Shown here: positions 1 to 6,051 of the stretch, piece after piece | Layout: the number at the start of each line of letters is the position of its first letter | Numbering within the stretch: position 1 is the stretch's first letter | Assembly: GCA_035276605.1 (NCBI GenBank) | Contig: DATELN010000118.1 | Location: 1-8,210 of the forward strand | Length of the DNA: 8,210 nt | Direction of reading: 5' to 3' | DNA from: GCA-003244245 sp035276605 | GTDB lineage: Bacteria; Actinomycetota; Actinomycetes; Mycobacteriales; Pseudonocardiaceae | Translations under genes and position numbers: made by a program | The notes under the pieces: generated by a model | What the model was told of the DNA's origin: nothing | The model's input: only the letters and a program-made list of their open reading frames with translations | The model's database searches: none

Positions 1-150
1 ACATCACCACCCCCACCCCACCGGCATAAAGACGCGATAAGGGGGGCGAGGGACTGTCTGAACCGCCGACCGACTTGTATGAAATCCACGGGATAGAGGG
101 CTAGTTGATCTAGCGTCTCGTCGTGATGCCGACTGGTCTGACTCGTGAAC

Positions 151-1134
151 TCAGCGTTGCCGGTCGGGGTTGGGTGGGGAGAAGTCGACTTTGATGTGTT
201 GGCGGCTGGTGTGTTGTTCGGTGGTGGTGTAGGCGGTGTAGGCGCGGCGGTCTGCGTCGGTGAGGGGGGCGTGGTCGGTGAACGGTGCGGTCAGGCTGCG
301 CGGCCAAAACTGTTGGGCGCGGACTACGTTGACCTCTGCGCAGAACACCATGACCAGCGCGGTCAGGTAGATCCAGGCCAGCAGTCCCAGGACAACGCTG
401 AAGACTCCGTAGGTGGCGCTGGTGCCTTTGAGTTCGTGTGCCACCAGGAAGGTGCCCACCTCTTGTAACGCCTGCCAGGCCACCGCGGCGCTGAGCGCGC
501 CCGGCCACAGCTGGGCCAGGCTAATCGCCCGGGCGGTGAGCACTCGGAAGGCGAACAGGAACAACGCGGCATTCAGCGCCACCGCAAGTGCGGTCGCGGC
601 GATGCGTAGCCCTATTCCGACTTCGGCGCCGTAGCTGCCTGCTCCCGTGGTCAGCCCGGACAGCCCGGTGGTCAGCAGAAATCCCGTCCCCACCACCACT
701 AGCACCAGCAGGCCCCGACCCCAGGCGCGTAGCAGATCTGGGCGGGCGCGTCGCGGCACGGCCCACACCCGGTTCATCGCTGTCTGTGCGGCCAAGGTGG
801 CGTTGAGACCACCGACCAGGCTGACCACGATGCCCACCGTCAGCGCGAGCGCATTGCCGTGCAGCGAATGCACATTTTGGCCGATTTGGTCGCCAACGAT
901 CGGGAAGTCTCGCAGCGCGGAATGCAGCACTTGGTGCTGGAGTCCAGGGTTGCCATGCAGCACGAAGCCTAAGACGCTGACCAGCAATAGCAGCAGCGGG
1001 AACAACGAGACAAACCCGTAATAGGTGATCAACGCCGCGAGGTAGGTGCCTTGATCGTCGATGAATTTATACACCACCGCCAACGGCAACCCGGCCCATA
1101 CATGCCTGCGCTGAAACTCATCGACCCGTCCCAC
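151..1134 (-). CDS. YihY/virulence factor BrkB family inner-membrane protein
   Basis: Integral membrane protein of the YihY/BrkB family. Members have about six membrane segments and no settled biochemical role; the E. coli homologue was once wrongly called RNase BN. With the GTG at 1134 the product is 327 residues, normal for the family. Visible segments lie near residues 38-60, 96-118, 141-163, 174-198, 209-234 and 240-268, followed by a hydrophilic tail. Family signatures are the amphipathic start 'RVDEFQRRH', 'YKFIDDQGTYLAALITYYGF', and 'FCAEVNVVRAQQFWP' after the last segment. An ATG at 1266 in the same frame would add 44 residues. I prefer GTG 1134 because AAGGAG (complement of 1143-1148) sits 8 nt upstream of it, and because the extra 44 codons lose the strong G/C third-position bias and match nothing in the family. 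It is divergent from the DUF6131-like gene. Family call is firm; function is unknown. Confidence 0.88.
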   Translation of the reverse strand: MGRVDEFQRRHVWAGLPLAVVYKFIDDQGTYLAALITYYGFVSLFPLLLLLVSVLGFVLHGNPGLQHQVLHSALRDFPIVGDQIGQNVHSLHGNALALTVGIVVSLVGGLNATLAAQTAMNRVWAVPRRARPDLLRAWGRGLLVLVVVGTGFLLTTGLSGLTTGAGSYGAEVGIGLRIAATALAVALNAALFLFAFRVLTARAISLAQLWPGALSAAVAWQALQEVGTFLVAHELKGTSATYGVFSVVLGLLAWIYLTALVMVFCAEVNVVRAQQFWPRSLTAPFTDHAPLTDADRRAYTAYTTTEQHTSRQHIKVDFSPPNPDRQR

Positions 1135-1606
1135 CGGGCCCACTCCTTCCCACGCGCCCCCGCAAACACTGAGATGGTTCCCGGTAACCACTGGAATTAC
1201 ACTCCCAAGCGGATCAGAGTCAGCGGCGAGGATTTGCCCGGCTCTGAGCGGCTCGTTTCCTGCCATGGCGGTTAACGGAGTAGGTCAGGTAGCAGCCGAA
1301 GACCTCGTCTAGGCCAGTGGCTGGATCAATCGGCGATCGTCTGCCCAGCATCAACGCAGGGCAACAACTTCTGCCTACCGGTGTTCAGGCTCTTGCCCGG
1401 CATGCCTTCGGGGCAGCGCAAGGGATCCCTCAGGGTGAGGGGGGTGCCACATCCGTGTCTCGGTGGCGGCGTTGAGCTTGCCGCCGGTGTCAGTCATCTG
1501 CCGGGCAGCGGGGCGCGAGTGCTGGTGGCGTCGGGGCGCATGGTCTGGCTACGTTGCGTGTCTATGATCTAGCGATTCGTGGAGGTATGTGGAGTAATGT
1601 AGGCGT
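1135..1606. other. Divergent intergenic region between yihY and the DUF6131-like gene
   Basis: This stretch separates two divergently transcribed genes. Possible reading frames in it (for example plus-strand 1381-1572) lack G/C third-position bias and family resemblance, so I call no gene. It contains the Shine-Dalgarno for yihY on the minus strand (1143-1148) and a -10-like box for the small downstream gene (1563-1568). A short inverted repeat, GGCGGC at 1465-1470 and GCCGCC at 1480-1485 with a 9-nt spacer, is present but has no T-run and is not convincing as a terminator. No tRNA or known riboswitch was recognised. Confidence 0.6.
1563..1568 (+). promoter_or_regulatory. Candidate -10 box for the DUF6131-like gene
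   Basis: TATGAT matches the housekeeping -10 consensus at five of six positions and fits the TAnnnT pattern common in mycobacterial SigA promoters. It lies 38 nt before the GTG at 1607, giving an inferred short leader of roughly 30 nt that contains GGAGG (1581-1585) and GGAG (1591-1594). No good -35 is seen at 16-18 nt upstream, which is common in mycobacteria. Motif evidence only. Confidence 0.35.
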
Positions 1607-1762
1607 GTGATCACCCTTGGTATCATTTTGCTGATCGTGGGTTTCTTGATCCATAGCCCGATTCTGTGGGCTATCGGAATTCTTCTGCTTGTCGTCGGGG
1701 CGATCCTGGCCCTACTCGGCGCGCTCGGCCGCGCGGTGTTCGGCCGCCGACACTATTGGTGA
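1607..1762 (+). CDS. DUF6131-like small hydrophobic membrane protein (51 aa)
   Basis: A 51-residue GTG-start frame ending in TGA. The product is almost entirely hydrophobic: two membrane-spanning stretches (about residues 3-14 and 19-41) are separated by a short 'IHSP' turn, and it ends in a basic aromatic tail, 'FGRRHYW'. The pattern 'LGIILLIVGFLIHSPILWAI' followed by a Gly/Leu-rich second helix and a terminal RRHYW matches the small proteins annotated as DUF6131 in mycobacteria and relatives. Function is unknown; a membrane location is expected. An in-frame TAA at 1595-1597 means GTG 1607 is the only possible start. The nearest Shine-Dalgarno-like GGAG (1591-1594) is 12 nt away, slightly long. 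A -10-like box at 1563-1568 suggests its own promoter. It is short enough to be missed by length-filtered gene calling. Confidence 0.8.
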   Translation: MITLGIILLIVGFLIHSPILWAIGILLLVVGAILALLGALGRAVFGRRHYW

Positions 1763-1984
1763 CGCTCCAACGCTGAACGTCTCCTCGGTTGGCGGGGAGT
1801 AGTCGGATGGCCGTCGCCGTAGGACGATCAACGGGTGGCCCGGCCAGTGACCGAGGCATGCAGGCGGATGAGCGGACTGGGCCACGTCGTGGGGACAAAC
1901 CGCGTTCGCCCGGTGGTGTGGGGAGTGCGCCACGGTGGCTGGGTGTCGCGGTCCATGCGGTGGCGGCCGGTGGCCTCACGATGA

Positions 1985-2012
1985 CCATGGCGCAATCCAG
2001 CTGATTGCATGG
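1985..2012. repeat. Interrupted inverted repeat (candidate operator or hairpin)
   Basis: GCAATC (1992-1997) and GATTGC (2003-2008) are perfect reverse complements around a 5-nt centre. The symmetry continues as CCAT (1985-1988) with ATGG (2009-2012) after a 3-nt bulge at 1989-1991, giving 10 pairs in total. It could be a dimeric repressor site or the end of an upstream transcript. There is no following T-run, and it does not resemble the IdeR or MntR boxes I know. Role unknown. Confidence 0.35.
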
Positions 2013-2188
2013 CCAACTGGTCTAGACAGGCGGTGCGGGTCACTGGCAAGGGCGTTCTGTCGTGTCGCGGCCAGGTCGGCGTGCCCGGTGTCGGGCGGCT
2101 GGTCGGGTGGATGGGGTACATTTTTCGACGTCAAGCCATCCGCTGTGGTCTGATGCGCGGTGGCTGGGACCGGGTGCAGGGATGGGAG

Positions 2189-2240
2189 GTGGGGCCGCGG
2201 TGCGGGGTGAGCCTCCTAGTAGTAGCGGCGCGGCCGCCAC
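2189..2240 (+). promoter_or_regulatory. Candidate leader stem-loop with anti-SD-like loop
   Basis: GTGGGGCCGC at 2189-2198 pairs with 2230-2240 in ten pairs with a single bulged G at 2236. The 31-nt loop contains CCTCCT (2212-2217), the exact complement of the AGGAGG Shine-Dalgarno at 2344-2349 of the downstream gene. The loop could therefore form a long-range pairing that competes with the start-proximal hairpin. GC-rich DNA produces such stems by chance, so this is a suggestion from complementarity only. Confidence 0.25.
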
Positions 2241-2319
2241 GGTTGCGATTTGTGGCCTGCTCGCCGCGCCGCGGTGTTGCCTGTTCCCGTCTTCCGTCCG
2301 GTTGGCATGACGCGTTAGC

Positions 2320-2351
2320 GGTCTCCTGGGCGGAATTTTCCCCAGGAGGTC
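2320..2351 (+). promoter_or_regulatory. Shine-Dalgarno-sequestering hairpin before the MgtE-N gene
   Basis: The segment 2320-2330 (GGTCTCCTGGG) pairs with 2341-2351 (CCCAGGAGGTC) over 11 consecutive pairs, two of them G-U, with a 10-nt loop at 2331-2340. The 8-bp core CTCCTGGG/CCCAGGAG is a perfect inverted repeat. The downstream arm contains the entire AGGAGG Shine-Dalgarno (2344-2349), which sits 5 nt before the ATG at 2355, so folding would block ribosome binding. This is a direct reading of the sequence. That it regulates expression in response to a metal is inference from the genes it controls. A simple constitutive damping of translation is the alternative. Confidence 0.6.
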
Positions 2352-2354
2352 GTC

Positions 2355-3722
2355 ATGTCCGGTGCTGGCCGGTCGTTGCCGCGCCCTGCCGAGGTGCTGC
2401 GTCGGCGTCACTTGCTGGGCTCGCAGCGGGCGATGACGGCGCGGGCGGTGCGTCAGGCGATCGTGTCGTTGGCCGGGTTGCTGGGTGAGCCGGTGCTCAA
2501 TCAGGCTGGTCAGGACGTTGGCCGGGTGGTGGATGTGGTGGCCCGCCTCTACGGCGAGGAGCGATACCCGCCAGTGACCGGGCTGGTGGTGCGGGTGGGC
2601 CGTCGACGCGCGTTTCTGGATGCGTCGGCCATCGCGGCGGTCGAGCACCGCAAGGTCACGCTACGGACGGCCCGGTTGGATCTGCGCGATTATGTCCGGC
2701 GACCCGGTGAGGTGTTGTTGGCCCGGGACGTGCTGGATCACCAGTTGGTGGACGTGGATGGGGTGCAGGTGATTCGGGCGGCGGATCTGTACCTGGCTCC
2801 AGTGGCCGGACAGGTGCGCCTGGTGGGTGTGGATGTCAGTGTGCAGTCGTTGCTGCGGCGGCTGGGTCCCAAACGGCTGCGCGCTCGTCCGACTCCGGAC
2901 AAGGTGATCGATTGGGATGCGGTGGCGCCCTTCGGTGAGCAGTCCACTGAAGGACCATCGACGGTGCGGCTGCGGGCCCGGCAGGAGGCGCTGCACCGGC
3001 TGCGCCCGGGTGAGTTGGCTGACCTGTTGGAGGACTTGGGTCGGCCCGGGCGCCAGGAATTGCTCGCGAGCCTGGAGCGGGCGACCGCCGCGGATGCGCT
3101 GGAGGAGATGGATCCCGAGGAGCTGGAAGGGCTGTTGCGGGAGTCGAGTCCCGAGCGGGCCGCCGAGTTGGTCGCGGCGATGGAACCCGACGAAGCGGTA
3201 GATGCGCTGCGCGATTTGAGCGGGCAGGAACGCGAGGAGCTGCTGGAGCGGATGCCAGCGTCGATCCGCCAGCGGCTGGCTGGGCTGTTGTATTACCCGG
3301 AGGATCGGGCCGGCGGGTTTATGACCACCCTGCTGGTCGCGGCCAGCGAGCAGGACACGGTCGGCCGGATTCGGGCTCGCCTGGCCGAGCAGGCCGAGCA
3401 CCGCAACGAAATCGACGCGGTGGCGGTGTGTGATGCCCAGGGCCGCCTGCTCGCCGACGTCCCGCTGTTTGACCTGCTCATCGCTCCCACCGAGCAGCGC
3501 ATGGATGCACTGTTGGGCGCAAATACCCATGCCTCCCCGGTGGTGGTCGGGCCGCAAGCCGATGTCGGGGAGGTGGCCGCGGCGTTGGTGGAATCCCGTC
3601 GCTCCTCGCTGCTGGTGGTCGATGAGGACTGCCACCCGCTGGGTCGCATCCTGGCTGATGACGTTCTCGACGCGCTGACTCCCGAAACCGGCCGGCTGCA
3701 CTTCCCGAGATTGTTGCGATGA
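2355..3722 (+). CDS. Soluble MgtE-like regulatory protein (PRC-like, MgtE N, CBS pair)
   Basis: A 455-residue protein with no membrane segment. Residues 1-35 are basic. Residues about 44-178 look like one or two PRC-barrel-type units ('GQDVGRVVDVVARL', 'FLDASAIAAVE', then 'LVDVDGVQVIRAADLYL'). Residues about 205-318 carry the repetitive acidic helices of the MgtE N domain ('LADLLEDL', 'DALEEMDPEELEGLL', 'AAELVAAMEPDEAVDALRDL'). The hallmark 'YYPEDRAGGFMTT' (314-325) leads into a CBS pair to about 440. In true MgtE this module binds Mg2+ through interdomain acidic residues and gates the attached channel; here both the plug helix and channel domain are absent and the protein ends soon after CBS2. 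It is probably a cytosolic sensor acting on its partner. ATG 2355 is supported by AGGAGG 5 nt upstream and an in-frame TAG at 2316-2318. The stop overlaps the next gene's ATG. Domain calls are confident; the sensor role is inferred. Confidence 0.88.
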   Translation: MSGAGRSLPRPAEVLRRRHLLGSQRAMTARAVRQAIVSLAGLLGEPVLNQAGQDVGRVVDVVARLYGEERYPPVTGLVVRVGRRRAFLDASAIAAVEHRKVTLRTARLDLRDYVRRPGEVLLARDVLDHQLVDVDGVQVIRAADLYLAPVAGQVRLVGVDVSVQSLLRRLGPKRLRARPTPDKVIDWDAVAPFGEQSTEGPSTVRLRARQEALHRLRPGELADLLEDLGRPGRQELLASLERATAADALEEMDPEELEGLLRESSPERAAELVAAMEPDEAVDALRDLSGQEREELLERMPASIRQRLAGLLYYPEDRAGGFMTTLLVAASEQDTVGRIRARLAEQAEHRNEIDAVAVCDAQGRLLADVPLFDLLIAPTEQRMDALLGANTHASPVVVGPQADVGEVAAALVESRRSSLLVVDEDCHPLGRILADDVLDALTPETGRLHFPRLLR

Positions 3723-5086
3723 GCCACCCTGACCCCGACCAGCCCGGGCCGCTGGGGTCGCCCGGCACGCTGACCGAGCCCAGCGGGTCGCGGTCCGAGC
3801 CCCCGCCGATTACCCGCTCGTCGCATCGAGTGGGTCGGCGGCTGTGGCAGCGGCTGCGCCGCGGCCCGATCTTCGCCTACCTCGCCATCGCCGGACCTGG
3901 GCTGATCGCGGCCAACGCCGGCAACGACGCCGCCGGCATCGCCACCTACTCCTCGGCCGGCTCCCAGTACGTCTACCGCACGTTGTTCTTCATGGTGCTC
4001 GTCACCCTCGCCCTGGTCTTGGTACAGGAGATGGCGGTCCGGCTGGGCACCTACACCGGCAAGGGCCTGGCTGCGTTGATCCGCGAACAGTTCAGCCTGC
4101 GGCTGAGCACCCTGGCGCTGTTTTGCGTCCTGCTCGCCAACACCGGGCTGGTGGTCAGTGAGTTCGCCGGCATCGGCGCCGCCTTCGAACTCGTCGGGGT
4201 ATCCCGCTACCTCGTCGTCCCCGTCTTCGCGGTGCTGATCTGGGCGCTGGTGCTCTTCGGCTCCTACCGCTACGCCGAGCGGATCTTCCTGGTGTTCTCC
4301 CTGGCCTTCCTCGCCTATCCAGCAGCCGCGATACTCGGCCACCCGAACTGGAGCGACGTTGGCGCCAATCTGGTGTTGCCCCATTTCATCGCCAGCCGCG
4401 ACTTCGTGCTCCTCGGTGTCGCGCTGATCGGCACTACGGTCAGCCCCTACATGCAGCTCTACGCCGCCGCTGGCGTCGTCGACCGTGGCGCCGCCCCGAG
4501 CGACTACCGCACCACCCGCCTTGATGCCATCAGTGGTGCGGTGTTCGCCTGCCTGATCTCCATCACGATTATCATCGCCACCGGGGCCACCATTGGTGGC
4601 CAAGGGCCCTTGGACTCGGCCAAGCAAGCCGCCGAAGCGTTGCGTCCGGTGGCCGGTCCCGGGGCCGAGCTGCTGTTCGCCTTCGGGTTGCTCGGCGCCA
4701 GCGCGCTGGCCGGTGCGGTGGTGCCGCTATCCAGCGCCTACGCCATCAGCGAAGCCATCGGCGTCGAGCGCTCCGTGTCCCGCCGGTTCCGGGAAGCCCC
4801 ACTGTTCCTCGGACTGTTCACCCTGCAAGTCATCCTCGGCGCGGCCATCGCGCTCACCCCGGTCAACCTGATCAAACTGCTGATTGGTACCCAGGTCCTT
4901 CAAGGCATCGTGGCCCCGATCGTGCTGACCTACATCCTCATCCTGGCCAACCGGCGCAGCGTCCTTGGGCCGGCCGCCAACGGCCCCCTGTTCCGCGTCG
5001 CCGCCACGATCGCGGTCATCGCGGTCGCCGCCATGTCCCTACTGCTGGTAGGGCAGACCTTGCTCGGCTTCCTCGGCCTGGCTTAA
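3719..5086 (+). CDS. NRAMP-superfamily divalent metal transporter, NRMT-like
   Basis: A 455-residue inner-membrane transporter with a Pro/Ser-rich cytosolic N-tail (1-45) and 11 predicted membrane segments, the NRAMP/SLC11 count. TM1 begins 'GPGLIAANAGNDAAGIATYS' and aligns with NRAMP TM1, but the canonical DPGN is replaced by a GND-AAG arrangement (G68, N69, D70, A71, A72, G73). In TM6 the canonical A-T-x-M-P-H reads T-T-V-S-P-Y (239-244), so the metal-coordinating Met is Ser (S242) and the His is Tyr. Loss of this Met is characteristic of Nramp-related magnesium transporters (NRMT), so Mg2+ or mixed divalent uptake is more likely than classical MntH Mn2+/Fe2+ import; substrate is not proven. 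The ATG overlaps the TGA of the preceding gene (ATGA) with no Shine-Dalgarno of its own, indicating translational coupling to the MgtE-like protein. No convincing terminator follows. Confidence 0.88.
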   Translation: MSHPDPDQPGPLGSPGTLTEPSGSRSEPPPITRSSHRVGRRLWQRLRRGPIFAYLAIAGPGLIAANAGNDAAGIATYSSAGSQYVYRTLFFMVLVTLALVLVQEMAVRLGTYTGKGLAALIREQFSLRLSTLALFCVLLANTGLVVSEFAGIGAAFELVGVSRYLVVPVFAVLIWALVLFGSYRYAERIFLVFSLAFLAYPAAAILGHPNWSDVGANLVLPHFIASRDFVLLGVALIGTTVSPYMQLYAAAGVVDRGAAPSDYRTTRLDAISGAVFACLISITIIIATGATIGGQGPLDSAKQAAEALRPVAGPGAELLFAFGLLGASALAGAVVPLSSAYAISEAIGVERSVSRRFREAPLFLGLFTLQVILGAAIALTPVNLIKLLIGTQVLQGIVAPIVLTYILILANRRSVLGPAANGPLFRVAATIAVIAVAAMSLLLVGQTLLGFLGLA

Positions 5087-5228
5087 CCCTGCCCTACCCT
5101 CAATTACGGCCTGGTGAGGTGATCCAGGGTGGCCAAATTGCTGGTAAACCGTGTGGGTGCCGAACTGGCCATCCATAGCGGTGACTGCGGCATCGCTAGA
5201 CGGTGGTCGTGGGACATGATCGTCGGTC

Positions 5229-6040
5229 GTGGCGGTACGACTGCTGTATCTGATCTTCCGACAAGTGATGGCCTGGCTGGGACTGCTGACTCGCAGCGCA
5301 CAATCGGAGAACGCGGAAATTCTCGTGCTGCGCCACGAAGTTGCCGTATTACGTCGCCAGGTGCGCAGACCGCAACTGTCGTGGGCAGATCGGGCGGTGT
5401 TGGCAGCACTGACCCGGTTGTTGTCTCAAGGTTGCCGAGTGCATCGGATCGTCACCCCGGCCACGATCCTGCGGTGGCACCGGGACTTGGTGAAGCGACG
5501 CTGAGCTCAGCCCCGGGGCTATCGAAGCGGTGGCCGGCGCACCCCACCTGAGCTACGGCGGTTGGTCTTGCGGCTGGCCGTCGAGAACTCCTCTGGGGTT
5601 ACCGACGCATCCATGGCGAACTTGCCGGGCTTGGCTACCAGGTTGCGGCCAGTATCGTGTGGTCGATTTTGAAGCGGGCTGGCATCGATTCCGCCCCGCG
5701 CCGCAACGGCCCAGCTGGCGCAATTCCTGCGAATTCAAGCCCGAGGCATTCTCGCCACGGACTTCTTCTGCGTCGACACGATGTTGCTGCAGCGGTTGTA
5801 TGTGCTGTTCGTGGTGGAACACGCGACCCGTCGGGTCACTCTTTGGGAGTTACCGCCCACCCCAGCGGTGCCTGGGTGGCCCAGCAAGCGCGCAACTTTG
5901 TGATGGACCTCGGCGACCGCGCAGCCGAGTTCATGTTCTTGATCCGGGACCGCGACAGCAAGTTCACCAGCGTCTTGATGCCGTGTGCGCCAGCGAGGGC
6001 ATTGGCATCCTGCGCACGCCGGTGCGGCCACCGCGGGCGA
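5229..6040 (+). pseudogene. Degenerate rve/DDE-type transposase (integrase core), truncated
   Basis: Remnant of a single-ORF integrase-core transposase of the IS3/IS481-like kind. The first piece from GTG 5229 reads 'ENAEILVLRHEVAVLRRQVR' and 'HRIVTPATILRWHRDLVKRR', then meets TGA at 5502-5504 where the family has Trp. The same frame continues to about 5594 ('PPELRRLVLRLAVENSS'). Frame changes follow near 5592-5596 ('WGYRRIHGELAGLGYQVAAS'), 5711-5720 ('FLRIQARGILATDFFCVDT', containing the first catalytic Asp), 5841-5846 ('GVTAHPSGAWVAQQARN' and 'FLIRDRDSKFT', containing the second Asp) and 5974-5977 ('DAVCASEGIGILRTPVRPPR'). Similarity stops around 6040, before the catalytic Glu region, where the recombinase module begins. 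With one nonsense codon, about four frameshifts and a missing C-terminus it cannot be active. No terminal inverted repeat could be defined. Confidence 0.85.
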
Positions 6041-6051
6041 AGACGGGGGCT

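Larger units (their letters stand above)
1763..2319 (+). other. Long gene-poor region; probable promoter and leader of the MgtE-N/NRAMP operon
   Basis: No frame here is convincingly coding. The longer open frames (for example 1789-2004 and 2009-2488 on the plus strand, 2040-2648 on the minus strand) are rich in Arg, Trp, Cys and Gly, typical of out-of-frame high-GC DNA, and the last two run into the real downstream gene in a wrong frame. Contents that can be described are an interrupted inverted repeat at 1985-2012, a -10-like TACATT at 2117-2122 without a clear -35, and a GC-rich stem-loop at 2189-2240. If transcription starts just after 2122, the leader would be about 220 nt, long enough for a regulatory RNA. 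I looked for M-box, yybP-ykoY and other metal riboswitch signatures and did not find a convincing match. Confidence 0.4.

Noticed and set aside
100..114. Inverted repeat GCTAG-TTGAT-CTAGC downstream of yihY
   Set aside because: Five-bp stem without a T-run on the relevant strand; could be chance, so not called as a terminator.
1381..1572. 63-codon plus-strand frame before the DUF6131-like gene
   Set aside because: No coding bias or family resemblance, and it overlaps the candidate -10 box.
2205..2230. Resemblance of GGTGAGCCTCCT to the M-box (Mg2+ riboswitch) GGTGAGGCTCCT motif
   Set aside because: Only this short stretch is similar; the other conserved M-box segments were not found. A covariance-model scan would settle it.
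2009..2488. 159-codon plus-strand frame across the leader into the MgtE-like gene
   Set aside because: Trp/Cys/Arg/Gly-rich with no third-position G/C bias, and it reads the real gene in a wrong frame.
2661..3701. 346-codon minus-strand open frame opposite the MgtE-like gene
   Set aside because: His/Gln/Pro-rich product with no family resemblance; fully overlapped by a gene with recognisable domains.
3293..4627. 444-codon open frame on the minus strand antisense to the MgtE-like and NRAMP genes
   Set aside because: Its product is a low-complexity string rich in Gly, Asp, Glu and Gln, as expected for the complement of strongly biased high-GC genes. The plus-strand frames have clear domains.
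5110..5128. Possible terminator after the transporter gene (CCTGG ... CCAGG)
   Set aside because: Only a 5-bp stem with a 9-nt loop and no T-run; too weak to call.
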